Positions 26,345 to 34,796 of a stretch of DNA of 64,000 nucleotides are shown here, piece after piece; the first letter of the stretch is position 1, and the number at the start of each line of letters is the position of its first letter. Where the stretch lies: positions 1-64,000 of the forward strand of contig JAEWCQ010000029.1 in assembly GCA_023390555.1 (NCBI GenBank), written 5' to 3'. The stretch is from Bacillota bacterium (GTDB lineage Bacteria > Bacillota > Clostridia > Lachnospirales > Lachnospiraceae). The position numbers and the translations under genes are program-made. Below the pieces are notes generated by a model, which was not told the origin of the DNA, searched no databases, and was given only the letters and a program-made list of their open reading frames with translations.

Positions 26345-27334
26345 TTATGAAAGAAACTTATGATCGGCCAGGAATCCAAGGCCCATCTGATTTCTTGCCT
26401 TATCCATAAGCTCAATTGCATCTATGGATATCTGCTGATACCTTTCTACCTCTGTTTTTCCAGAAATGGCATCCGCAAAATACTGAATCGCATATTTCAT
26501 ATTATCTCCGTTTTCCGGAATCTCCAGCCGCTCTGTTCTGCCATCCTGATAGATGATTTCTGCCTTTTTGAGATCCGGAATGCCGGACAGATACATGGTC
26601 CCGTTCTCTCCCTGAATCTGACTTGGAGCACAGCTGTTTGTAATTTTGGAATAAGAGACCGTCGCAATCATACCGTCATACTGTGCCAATAGGACACCTG
26701 CTCCGTCACACCCGTTTCTGAGCAGAACAGGCAGTGACTGAATCCCGTTCGGTTTTCCAAAAAGACCAATCAGGGCGTGAATGCAGTAGACACCGATATC
26801 CATCAGGGCGCCTGCCGAAAGATCTTTCCGGAATATATTTCTCTCCAGGCCGTTCTTAAAGTCATCATAGCGGGACGAATATTGGCAGTATTCCAGTTCC
26901 ACCTTACGGATCACACCCAGTTTCTTCAGATTATCCCGAACCGCAAGAAAACCCGGATCAAACAGAGTCCGCATTTCTTCTAACAAAATCACCTGCTTTT
27001 CTCTTGCTGTTTTTATCATTGTCAAGACTTCACAGTGGTTGGAAGCCAATGCTTTCTCACATAAAATGTGTTTCCCTGCTTTGATCATCTGCAGTGCCTG
27101 TTCATAGTGCAGTGCATTCGGGCTTGCAATGTACACGGCATCAATTGCCGCATCCTCCGCCAGTTTTTCCAGCGAATCATAACACTTCTCAATTCCATAT
27201 TCCATGGCGAATTTCTCCGCCTGTTCCATATTCCGTGAAAAAACAGCAGCCACATTTATCTGCCCGCACTCCTGTGCCAGCCTGATAAACTTACCGGTGA
27301 TGGTGCTGGTTCCAATTGTTGCCATTCTGATCAT
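26345..27334 (-). CDS. Gfo/Idh/MocA family oxidoreductase
   Basis: A 329-residue NAD(P)-dependent sugar oxidoreductase. It has an N-terminal Rossmann start MATIGTSTITGKFI, then YIASPNALHYEQAL and the catalytic Lys in HILCEKALASN (family EKP, here EKA), followed by the C-terminal alpha/beta sheet domain. Last gene of the glycyl radical enzyme/PTS operon. 1,5-anhydro-D-fructose reductase belongs to this same family. In this context it could interconvert an anhydro-ketose (phosphate) and the anhydrohexitol (phosphate) handled by the GRE, or reduce hydroxyacetone. Those roles are inferred. Start at the ATG 27332-27334 with GGGAG 10 bases upstream. Confidence 0.88.
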   Translation of the reverse strand: MIRMATIGTSTITGKFIRLAQECGQINVAAVFSRNMEQAEKFAMEYGIEKCYDSLEKLAEDAAIDAVYIASPNALHYEQALQMIKAGKHILCEKALASNHCEVLTMIKTAREKQVILLEEMRTLFDPGFLAVRDNLKKLGVIRKVELEYCQYSSRYDDFKNGLERNIFRKDLSAGALMDIGVYCIHALIGLFGKPNGIQSLPVLLRNGCDGAGVLLAQYDGMIATVSYSKITNSCAPSQIQGENGTMYLSGIPDLKKAEIIYQDGRTERLEIPENGDNMKYAIQYFADAISGKTEVERYQQISIDAIELMDKARNQMGLGFLADHKFLS

Positions 27335-27385
27335 CTGCAATTTTCTCCCATTCTGTGCTTATCCGATTGCATTTCCAAACGTGTG

Positions 27386-28066
27386 TTACCGACAGTTTTT
27401 CATGGTAATTCCTTCTCCGCACAGACTTTCAAAATCTTTGGTAAATGCTGCAACCGCCATGCTGACAGAATCATTCTTGATCAACCCCTCTATTACCTCC
27501 GGCGCAATCGTAGAAGCCCCGATTCCATATTCACACAATTCCAGTACCTGCTGAGAATTTTTGAAACTTGCCGCCAGCACCTCTGTTTTGAGGTTATTTT
27601 TCTTGAAAATATCGTGGATATCCTTAGTCGTTTTTATGCCGTTCGCACCTAAATTGTCAATCCGGTTTACATAAGGAGCTGCATAGGCTGCTCCTGCCTT
27701 TCCTGCCAGATATCCCTGCATCTGCGTGTAAATTGCGGTTGCCGTAATGTTTACGCCCTCTGCCGCAAGAACTTTCATCGCCTTTAATCCTTCCCGGGTG
27801 ACCGGAACTTTTACATACGTATTCGAACCCAGCTCTTTTCGGATTCTGTGAGCCTCTTCCACCATGTCCTCTGCCTTTACCGCAACGACCTGAACATGAA
27901 GGTCTGCATCCACACCGATAAATTCCCGGATCTCTTTTAACGTTTCAAACGGCTGTTTTCCGTTCTTTGAGAGAATTGACGGATTTGTGGTCACACCATC
28001 TACCGGGTAAACACTGTATATTTCCTTAATTTTACAAATGTCAGCATCGTCAATAATGAATTTCAT
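27386..28066 (-). CDS. fsa: Fructose-6-phosphate aldolase (FSA/TalC type)
   Basis: A 226-residue class I aldolase of the small transaldolase family. It opens MKFIIDDADICKIKE and has GVTTNPSILSK, the Schiff-base Lys in NTYVKVPVTREGLKAM, and ASTIAPEVIEGLI. E. coli FsaA and FsaB cleave fructose 6-phosphate poorly and 1-deoxyfructose 6-phosphate as the proposed physiological substrate, giving glyceraldehyde 3-phosphate and hydroxyacetone. The operon with a GRE and a PTS matches that pathway. The ATG at 28064-28066 follows GGAGG; a reading 28 codons longer lacks a ribosome site. It could also act as a transaldolase. Confidence 0.93.
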   Translation of the reverse strand: MKFIIDDADICKIKEIYSVYPVDGVTTNPSILSKNGKQPFETLKEIREFIGVDADLHVQVVAVKAEDMVEEAHRIRKELGSNTYVKVPVTREGLKAMKVLAAEGVNITATAIYTQMQGYLAGKAGAAYAAPYVNRIDNLGANGIKTTKDIHDIFKKNNLKTEVLAASFKNSQQVLELCEYGIGASTIAPEVIEGLIKNDSVSMAVAAFTKDFESLCGEGITMKNCR

Positions 28067-28116
28067 TTCTTTTCCTCCATCTATTATCATTTTTAGTTCG
28101 TATTCTTTTCTGCAAC

Positions 28117-28770
28117 CTACAACAGCCCGATCAACGCCTCTGCACTCCATTGCTGCCAGGAGGAAATCCGTGCCACTGCATGTTCTAAATTCTGTTCCCC
28201 GGAATCCGGATTCTGATATCCAATACAGCGGATTCCTGCGTTTTTCGCGGCATTACAGCCATTTGTGGAATCTTCTATCACAACACATTCCTCCGGCTTC
28301 AGATTAAGGCTTTCTGCCGCCAGCAGAAAGATATCCGGTGCCGGTTTTGGATGTTTCACCATTTCCCCGCTTATGAGGCATTGAAAATAATTTCTTACGT
28401 TCAATGCCTCCAGTGTATTTTGAATCTGAACCAGCGAAGAGGACGAAGCTACCGCCAGCAGCAATCCGCTCTGATGCAGCCCTTTTATGATTTCGGGAAC
28501 ACCCGGTATCGTCGGATATCCATGCCTTTCAATATAATCCCGTTTTAACACTGCAAATCTGTTTTTTACCACTTCCTCCTGAAACTGATCCGTGTAAGAT
28601 TCCCGGATTAATTTCATCAGAAATTCCGAGGTTGAACCAATGCACTTCTTATAAACATCATAGGTAATCTCTATTCCATTTTCCTTCCATGCCTCTTTCC
28701 AGCATTGAAAGTGCAGAGGTTCCGTATTGATCAAAACCCCGTCCATGTCAAAAATAACCGCTTTTATCAT
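28117..28770 (-). CDS. HAD superfamily phosphatase (beta-phosphoglucomutase-like)
   Basis: A 217-residue HAD subfamily IA protein with motif I AVIFDMDGVLINTEPLH, motif II AVASSSS, motif III Lys in KHPKPAPDIF and motif IV VIEDSTNG. The cap after motif I is helical, as in PgmB and sugar-phosphate phosphatases. It starts one base after the EI stop codon. In the operon it may act on a sugar phosphate: housekeeping dephosphorylation or isomerisation of the imported anhydrohexitol phosphate. The substrate cannot be read from sequence. Confidence 0.9.
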   Translation of the reverse strand: MIKAVIFDMDGVLINTEPLHFQCWKEAWKENGIEITYDVYKKCIGSTSEFLMKLIRESYTDQFQEEVVKNRFAVLKRDYIERHGYPTIPGVPEIIKGLHQSGLLLAVASSSSLVQIQNTLEALNVRNYFQCLISGEMVKHPKPAPDIFLLAAESLNLKPEECVVIEDSTNGCNAAKNAGIRCIGYQNPDSGEQNLEHAVARISSWQQWSAEALIGLL

Positions 28771-28771
28771 G

Positions 28772-30469
28772 TTATACGCTCTCTAATATTTTGCATACTT
28801 CTGCTTCCGTTGACTGTTCCATAACCCGGTCGGCCAGATTCTTTGCATCTGCGATGCTCCAATCGGCAATCACTTTTCTTGTTCTTAAGATAGCCGATGC
28901 ACTGACACTGAATTCATCCAGTCCAAATCCCAGCAATAACGGTATCATTCTGATATCCGCGGCTGCCTCTCCGCACATTCCGACTTTGATTCCTTCCTTT
29001 TTCGCACTCGCGATGATAGAAGCGATTGCCCGAAGTACCGGTGGCTGATAGGAAGAGCACAGATAGGATACATTCGCATTTCCTCTGTCCGCTGCCATGG
29101 TATAGCCCGTCAGATCATTGGTTCCGATACTGAAAAATGCCGCTTCTTTTGCCAGAATATCTGCCATTAAACAAGCTGCCGGAGTTTCCATCATGACGCC
29201 GACTTCTATCTCTTTTTGATATTCTATTTTCTTATTATCCAATTCCTCTGCAATTTCTGCAACCATTTTCTTTACCTGACGCAGCTCATCTACACCTGTT
29301 ACGAGCGGAATCATAATTTTAATATTCCCAAAAGCACTCGCACGCAGAATGGCACGCAGCTGTGCCTGATAGATTTCTTTCCGCCTCAGGCAATAACGGA
29401 TGGCACGAAATCCCAGAAAAGGGTTTTCCTCTTTATCCATTCCAAGCGCAGGTACTTCTTTATCTCCACCGATATCCATGGTCCGGATAATCACTTCTTT
29501 TCCCTGCATTGCCTCTGCGACAGTCCGATATGCCTGAAACTGTTCCTCCTCTGTCGGGATATCGGTACGGTTCATGAATAAAAATTCCGTACGGAAAAGT
29601 CCGATTCCCTCGCCACCTGATGCCATTACCTTTTCCACATCAGCAGCACTTCCGATGTTTGCAAACAGTTCTTTCTCTGTCTTGTCTTTCGTCTGTGTCT
29701 TTCGACCGACCAGCTTTTTTAATTCTTCCCGCTGGAGTTTCTCCTGTTCCTGTCTTATGCGGTATGCATCAATCACTTCCTGTTCCGGATCAATCCATAC
29801 TTCACCTGTGTTCCCATCCATCAGAATGAAATCACCCGGATTTGCAAGCTCACAGATTCCCGCAACACTTAAGACAGCAGGAATTTCAAGGGCTCTTGCC
29901 AAAATTGCGGAATGCGAAGTTCTTCCTCCTGTTTCCGTCAGAATTCCCGCAACATGCTCTGTATTCAATCCCGTTGTCATAGATGGCGTCAGATCCTTTG
30001 CAATCAGGATGGTGCCTTCCGGCACCTGAGAAATATCAATCTCCTCTTTTTGGAGTAAGATAGCCAGCAGTCTGGTCTTGATATCCCGCAGATCCGTGGC
30101 ACGCTGCATCGTCAGCTCATCTCCGGTACTTTCAAAAATCTGTGCGAAAAAATCAAAGACCTGTACGACAGATGCTTCCGCAGATTTTCCTCCCAGTATG
30201 GCATCCTTTAGCTGTGTATAGATCTCCGGATCATCGGCCAGGATAATATGCCCACGTAAAATAGCTGCCTCTTTTTCTCCGATCTGCTGTTCCATTCGTT
30301 TTGCCAGCAGCTCCGTTTTCTCGGCAAATACGGCCATCGCCTGGTCCAGCTTCACCAGTTCCTGTTCTTCTCCAAGATAGCTATCCTCATCAAAAGTCAG
30401 ATCCTGTTCCCGAATAATGACTGCATTTCCCATTCCTATTCCGGCAGAACCGTTTATCCCTTTCTGCAT
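28772..30469 (-). CDS. ptsI: PTS enzyme I (phosphoenolpyruvate-protein phosphotransferase)
   Basis: A 565-residue enzyme I of normal length. The active-site His lies in TETGGRTSHSAILARALE (about residue 188), the PEP-binding segment is FLFMNRTDIPTEEEQF, and the C-terminal catalytic region is VGMCGEAAAD. It takes phosphate from PEP and passes it to HPr. This copy sits with its own HPr and IIABC genes, like the second enzyme I (PtsA) of E. coli, so the transporter can be self-sufficient. Start at ATG 30467-30469 with AAAGGA upstream, 4 bases after the HPr stop. Confidence 0.97.
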   Translation of the reverse strand: MQKGINGSAGIGMGNAVIIREQDLTFDEDSYLGEEQELVKLDQAMAVFAEKTELLAKRMEQQIGEKEAAILRGHIILADDPEIYTQLKDAILGGKSAEASVVQVFDFFAQIFESTGDELTMQRATDLRDIKTRLLAILLQKEEIDISQVPEGTILIAKDLTPSMTTGLNTEHVAGILTETGGRTSHSAILARALEIPAVLSVAGICELANPGDFILMDGNTGEVWIDPEQEVIDAYRIRQEQEKLQREELKKLVGRKTQTKDKTEKELFANIGSAADVEKVMASGGEGIGLFRTEFLFMNRTDIPTEEEQFQAYRTVAEAMQGKEVIIRTMDIGGDKEVPALGMDKEENPFLGFRAIRYCLRRKEIYQAQLRAILRASAFGNIKIMIPLVTGVDELRQVKKMVAEIAEELDNKKIEYQKEIEVGVMMETPAACLMADILAKEAAFFSIGTNDLTGYTMAADRGNANVSYLCSSYQPPVLRAIASIIASAKKEGIKVGMCGEAAADIRMIPLLLGFGLDEFSVSASAILRTRKVIADWSIADAKNLADRVMEQSTEAEVCKILESV

Positions 30470-30473
30470 GCTG

Positions 30474-30749
30474 TCATCCTTTCTCTTCTTCACCCAAACC
30501 GGCTTCTATGCTCTCTTTTATTTCTGCCATTGCCTCTTTTTCATCTTCTCCGTCACAGATGATTTGAATTTCTGTCCCGCACTTGATGCAAGCGGCTACC
30601 AGTCCGACAACACTTTTTGCATTGATGTTTTTTTCGCCGACACTTAAAGTCACGTCACAGGCGAATTTTCCAGCCAGTTTTGCTAATACGCTTGCAGGAC
30701 GCATGTGCAGGCCTTCCGTAAATTGAATCGTAAAAGTTTCTTTCACCAT
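30474..30749 (-). CDS. HPr family phosphocarrier protein
   Basis: A 91-residue HPr with the phospho-acceptor His in EGLHMRPAS (His15) and the regulatory Ser in NAKSVVGL (Ser46 position of Gram-positive HPr). Both are intact. It relays phosphate from enzyme I to IIA, and HPr kinase could phosphorylate it for catabolite control. The acidic C-terminal tail (GLGEEEKG) is slightly longer than in housekeeping HPr. The gene overlaps the ribosome site of ptsI. Confidence 0.95.
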   Translation of the reverse strand: MVKETFTIQFTEGLHMRPASVLAKLAGKFACDVTLSVGEKNINAKSVVGLVAACIKCGTEIQIICDGEDEKEAMAEIKESIEAGLGEEEKG

Positions 30750-30775
30750 GATCTGCTCTGTCCTTTCTCTTTCCT

Positions 30776-31084
30776 CTATCCCAATTTTTTTACAATTGCA
30801 TCAATATAGGCATCTGTCTTCTTAATTACATCACTGATCCCCACACGGATAATCGGTTTTCCCTTAAATTTTTCTTCATTCTTGATCGGCATATCTTTTG
30901 TAAGAATGACTGCATCCGCAGAAACCACGTCTTCGGAAGTGATTTCATTCTCAATTCCAATCGAACCCTGTGTCTCTACCTTTACATCAATTCCTTTTTT
31001 CTTACATGTTTTTTCTATGGCCTCGGCAGCCATGTACGTATGTGCCACTCCAGACGGGCACGCTGTAACAGCTAAAATCTTCAT
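30776..31084 (-). CDS. PTS fructose-family IIB component
   Basis: A 102-residue IIB domain with the phosphocysteine loop TACPSGVAHTYMAAEAI (Cys about residue 9), diagnostic of the fructose/mannitol-family IIB-Fru type. It receives phosphate from IIA and gives it to the sugar on IIC. It is a separate polypeptide, as in the E. coli FrwB/FrwD system. A 10-bp hairpin in the gap before it may set expression relative to IIC. RBS TAGGAGGG. Confidence 0.95.
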   Translation of the reverse strand: MKILAVTACPSGVAHTYMAAEAIEKTCKKKGIDVKVETQGSIGIENEITSEDVVSADAVILTKDMPIKNEEKFKGKPIIRVGISDVIKKTDAYIDAIVKKLG

Positions 31085-31106
31085 ATTTTTCCCTCCTACG
31101 GATAAG

Positions 31107-31134
31107 GCAGGAGCAGCGCGGTCTCTGCTCCTGC
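31107..31134 (-). other. Intercistronic hairpin between IIC and IIB genes
   Basis: Perfect 10-bp stem gcaggagcag / ctgctcctgc with an 8-base loop. There is no T-tract on the minus-strand exit side, so RNA processing or stability control is more likely than termination. Confidence 0.6.
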
Positions 31135-31144
31135 AAACTGATTC

Positions 31145-32227
31145 TTAAAGTTCAATGTCAAGTTCTATATCTTCCTCTTTACCGGACATATTCTGATCCT
31201 CTTCGGATACTTTCTTTTTCAACACCGCGCAAAGCAGAACATATGCAAGGACACCGGCTGCAACTGCAATGATATATCCGATACGGTTGGTACAAACAGG
31301 GAGTACGATGAGTCCGCCCCAGCTTGCTGCATTTCCTGCTCCCACAAGGTATGCTACGGTAGCGCCGACTGCACTGCTGATCATATTAATCGGAATCATG
31401 TGCAGCGGATCTGCTGCCGTATAAGAAATGGCACCTTCCGTAATACCCACACAGCCCATGGCGATTGCAGAAACACCGGCATCTCGCTCTTCTCTTTTGA
31501 ACTTATTCTTCAGAATCAAGGATGAAACTCCTGCGCCAATTGGTGGAATACAGATGGCCACCGCTGCCGCTGCCGCGTAATCATATGCGCCCGCTCCGAT
31601 TGCCACTGCCATCATACTGTACGCAACCTTATTTACCGGACCTCCAAGGTCAAATCCGATCATACATCCTACTACAATTCCAAGGATGATTTTGGAACCG
31701 CTGCTCATCGAAGTAAGCCATACGGTCAGTCCACTGTTTACTGCTGCCAGCGGTCCTCCCAGCACAAATACCATAAGTCCGCCGGTGATAAATAAACCCA
31801 GAATCGGAATGATGATAATCGATTTTAAGGAACGCAGTGAACTTGGAAGCGGTATCTTTTTTAAATAGTAACAAACGATACCGGCTACAAGACCGGTTAC
31901 AATACCGCCTAAGAATCCTGCTCCCACCTGCGTTGCAAGATATCCACCCAAAAGACCTGGTGCAAAGCCGGGTCTGTCGGCAATTGACATTGCAATAAAC
32001 GCCGAGAAAACGGCAACCATTAACGTAAGTCCTGATACACCAATCGTCCAGAGATTACCTGCAAAGCCGCTGTCCGGTACGGAAGCGGAACCTCCGTTAA
32101 ACATCATGGCCACCGCACAGAGAATACCGCCGCCGACTACAACCGGAATCATATAAGAAACACCGTTCATAAGATGTGTCCTTGTATGCTTTAAAATCCC
32201 CCACAATTCATTTTCTTTTTTTGCCAT
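31145..32227 (-). CDS. PTS fructose-family IIC component (permease)
   Basis: A 360-residue integral membrane protein with about 9-10 TM helices. The family signatures are MNGVSYMIPVVVGGGI near the N-terminus, LDLGGPVNKVAYSMM-type loop (here FDLGGPVNKVAY) and GITEGAISYTAADPLH. It translocates and presents the sugar for phosphorylation at C6. The acidic C-terminal tail replaces a fused IIB or IIA. By homology with FrwC the substrate may be a fructose-like or 1,5-anhydrohexitol sugar. RBS GAGGAGG. Confidence 0.95.
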   Translation of the reverse strand: MAKKENELWGILKHTRTHLMNGVSYMIPVVVGGGILCAVAMMFNGGSASVPDSGFAGNLWTIGVSGLTLMVAVFSAFIAMSIADRPGFAPGLLGGYLATQVGAGFLGGIVTGLVAGIVCYYLKKIPLPSSLRSLKSIIIIPILGLFITGGLMVFVLGGPLAAVNSGLTVWLTSMSSGSKIILGIVVGCMIGFDLGGPVNKVAYSMMAVAIGAGAYDYAAAAAVAICIPPIGAGVSSLILKNKFKREERDAGVSAIAMGCVGITEGAISYTAADPLHMIPINMISSAVGATVAYLVGAGNAASWGGLIVLPVCTNRIGYIIAVAAGVLAYVLLCAVLKKKVSEEDQNMSGKEEDIELDIEL

Positions 32228-32247
32228 TTTAAACTTTCCTCCTCAAA

Positions 32248-32694
32248 TTATTGAAAACTCTTCATTATCTCCACTATCTCACTCTCGTTTTCCGCTGCCA
32301 AAAGCTTTTCTCTGAAATCATCGTGCACAAGCTGACGGAACAGACTGGCCAGTATCTCCAGATGCCGATCCCCATGTCCGACAGCCGGAACACCGATTTG
32401 AAACACCATCGACACCTCCTCCTTGCCATCCCAGCTGATCGGATGTGCCAGTCTTACAAAGGCAAGTGACGGTTCTTTTACATATTCTGACTTTGCATGC
32501 GGTGTAGCCGTATCAAATCCGACCGCGGTAGAAGATGACGCTTCTCTTTTTAACACATCCGCAATATAACCTTCCTTATTTTCTAACCTTCCGTCTTGTT
32601 CCATTGCCTCCGCTATCGCTTGAATCACATCCTCCTTTGTTTCTGCTTTCAGATGGAACATGACAAGCTCTTTCGTCAATAACTGTTTCTCCAT
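32248..32694 (-). CDS. PTS fructose-family IIA component
   Basis: A 148-residue IIA domain of the mannitol/fructose type, with the phospho-His in FDTATPHAKSEYV (about residue 63). It shuttles phosphate from HPr to IIB. Start at ATG 32692-32694 with AAAGGAG upstream. It is the first PTS gene after the PRD regulator and has its own promoter-like element and a copy of the putative operator upstream, so the PTS genes can be transcribed separately from the GRE. Confidence 0.94.
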   Translation of the reverse strand: MEKQLLTKELVMFHLKAETKEDVIQAIAEAMEQDGRLENKEGYIADVLKREASSSTAVGFDTATPHAKSEYVKEPSLAFVRLAHPISWDGKEEVSMVFQIGVPAVGHGDRHLEILASLFRQLVHDDFREKLLAAENESEIVEIMKSFQ

Positions 32695-32729
32695 TTTTAC
32701 TCCTTTCATCTTTTTTATTACTTGATATT

Positions 32730-32758
32730 AGTGTATATTGTTTGTTATTGCTTTTCAA
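32730..32758 (-). promoter_or_regulatory. Internal promoter ahead of PTS genes, with embedded operator
   Basis: Minus-strand TTGAAA (32753-32758), 17-base spacer, TACACT (32730-32735). The spacer holds AATAACAAACAATA (32736-32749), matching at 13 of 14 positions a site at the main operon promoter. A regulator bound there would block this promoter. Confidence 0.6.
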
Positions 32759-32771
32759 GGTGTCCCAGAAA

Positions 32772-32802
32772 CAGAAATTGCACGAGTCTCGTGCAATTTC
32801 TG
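32772..32802. other. 31-bp near-perfect palindrome between regulator and IIA genes
   Basis: Two 15-bp arms (cagaaattgcacgag / ctcgtgcaatttctg) around a single base. It folds as a very stable RNA hairpin with a minimal loop, but no T-tract follows on the minus strand. It is either a non-canonical terminator for the regulator transcript or an RNA-processing/protein site. Confidence 0.65.
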
Positions 32803-32807
32803 CATTC

Positions 32808-34769
32808 CTACCCGTGCAAGATTTTTTCCACTATTTCCTCCAGCTCTTTTTGACCGGAAACACTGCGGATGCAATCAAGTATCTCTCTTTCTTCCGTAAA
32901 TTCTGTAAATTCATGGAAAAAATCTCTTGTCATAGATATATTTTCAAAATTCAGAGCAAGCAAAAAAACAATATCCACTTCTTCCTCTCCCCAACTGACC
33001 GGATGTTTCAAAAATACAAGACTGATACCTGGTTTTCCCACATAACTGCTGTTTCCATGCGGTATTGCAATTCCCTTTCCAAGTGAAGTCGAACAGATTC
33101 CTTCTCTTTCAAAAACACTTGATTCATATTCGTCCAGTGTGTATTTCTCCTTTCTCATTTTGCCACATATTGCACGAATCAATTCCTCTTTTGTAATTTT
33201 TTCTTTTTCAAAGAAAATCAGCTTTCTCGGCATCAGTATATTCATCAGTCCAAAGCGCTCCTGTGTCATGATACTGATTCTGTCGAAATAAGCCTTATCA
33301 ATATTTTTGATATCCTGCTCCGTAATAAAAGAAGAAACCGGCAGGATATCATATTTTTCTGACAACACATCTGACTGAAGCCCGATCAGAATATCATAAT
33401 CCATGTGATCCAGCTGCCGGATATCTTTGGAAGAGATTACCGCAATCACTTTCAGACCATGCATTTTTTCTTCCAGTCTCAAAGCCACAATACCTGCAAT
33501 ATAGGTTCCGCAGGAGCTGATAAACACCGCTTTGATATGCTTTTCCGCAAGCATGATCGCGCCGCCGAGAAACAATGCCAGAAAAGATAATTCCTGCTCA
33601 CTGGGCAGCGCATCGACATATTTTTTGTAATAACGGGCCAGCGAAAAGCTGACTGCGAAAATTCCCGGATACAGTTCTTTTACTTCCTGCAGAAACGGAT
33701 TTTCGATTTCAAATCCATATTTTGCGCGAATCAGGGAGGCAGGGAGAAAATGTCTTAGATTACGCTGAAACACCACGGTATCTACCAGCTCCACGTTCAG
33801 TATTTCAGATACATATTTTGCGACTTCCTCACATATTTCATTCATTTTTTCCTGTCTGATCTTCTGTATGTCTGTGGTCTGTTCCACGGATTCATCCTGA
33901 TATTCCCCTGCCAGCAAAAGCATATTCAGATAATCACATTCCTCCTTTGGCAGGCGCGGCATGTTTTTCTGATTTTCCCATTCCTGCCGGATGCCGTCTG
34001 CAAGGATGCTCTTTTGTTCCTCTTTTACATCCTCAAAATACGGCAGGTATTTTTCCTGCCTGACTCTCATAATCTGAATAGCCAGATACTCCACAATCAT
34101 TTTAAACGAATAATCGGTATACCAGATTCCCGCTTTCCGCTCTGCGTTCTGCACCATCTGCAGGGCATGATAGAAATCTGTTTTCCCGTAATTTGCAATA
34201 CATCGTTTTTCCTCAGAAACAGAAAGGCGATCGTCCGAAGCTCTCTCCAGCGATACATTTTCAATTCCAAAGCGGCAGAAATGACGAAATGCCTTTCTTT
34301 TGAGGAATTCATCTCCCTCCAGAACAATTCCCTTTCCGGCCACTTTTTTGATTTTCAACCCATACTTATCCAGTTCCAGTTCCATGTTGAAAAGATCATC
34401 CGTAATCACATTGCGGCTGACGGACAATTCTTCTGCAAAGAGAGAAATGGTATAGGTACTCCAGCCCGTTAACAGAACATACACAATATAACTGACACGA
34501 AACTCCCTGGAGGTTAATTCCTCCTGGATATCCTTTTCCCTGCGCATCTGCTTTTCTGCCTGCTCATTTCCCTGAAAAACAAAACCCTTCCCGGGCTTTC
34601 TCTGCAGTACACAGCCTGTCTCCCTGCAGAATTCTTCCACCTCGTTGATATAGGTCTTTACACTCCGCTCCGACATTCCACAAAAAGCAGCCAGTTCTTT
34701 TGCAGTAACTGACTGTCCGCTTTTCTGCGCCAATTGTTCCATGATATGCAAAGCCTTGGTTGATAACAT
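32808..34769 (-). CDS. PRD-containing transcriptional regulator with EIIB/EIIA domains
   Basis: A 653-residue regulator of the MtlR/LicR/ManR type. The N-terminal winged HTH (VTAKELAAFCGMSERSVKTY) and a second HTH-like segment are followed by two PRD regions (about 180-390), an EIIB-like domain (KAVFISSCGTYIAGIVAL) and a C-terminal EIIA domain with phospho-His in GKGIAIPHGNSSYVG (about 570). Phosphorylation by HPr and IIB reports sugar availability; these proteins are DNA-binding activators. It lies between the GRE activase and the PTS genes it probably controls. RBS GAGGAG. Confidence 0.92.
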   Translation of the reverse strand: MLSTKALHIMEQLAQKSGQSVTAKELAAFCGMSERSVKTYINEVEEFCRETGCVLQRKPGKGFVFQGNEQAEKQMRREKDIQEELTSREFRVSYIVYVLLTGWSTYTISLFAEELSVSRNVITDDLFNMELELDKYGLKIKKVAGKGIVLEGDEFLKRKAFRHFCRFGIENVSLERASDDRLSVSEEKRCIANYGKTDFYHALQMVQNAERKAGIWYTDYSFKMIVEYLAIQIMRVRQEKYLPYFEDVKEEQKSILADGIRQEWENQKNMPRLPKEECDYLNMLLLAGEYQDESVEQTTDIQKIRQEKMNEICEEVAKYVSEILNVELVDTVVFQRNLRHFLPASLIRAKYGFEIENPFLQEVKELYPGIFAVSFSLARYYKKYVDALPSEQELSFLALFLGGAIMLAEKHIKAVFISSCGTYIAGIVALRLEEKMHGLKVIAVISSKDIRQLDHMDYDILIGLQSDVLSEKYDILPVSSFITEQDIKNIDKAYFDRISIMTQERFGLMNILMPRKLIFFEKEKITKEELIRAICGKMRKEKYTLDEYESSVFEREGICSTSLGKGIAIPHGNSSYVGKPGISLVFLKHPVSWGEEEVDIVFLLALNFENISMTRDFFHEFTEFTEEREILDCIRSVSGQKELEEIVEKILHG

Positions 34770-34796
34770 AGTTTCTCCTCTTCTGCCTCATCCAGC

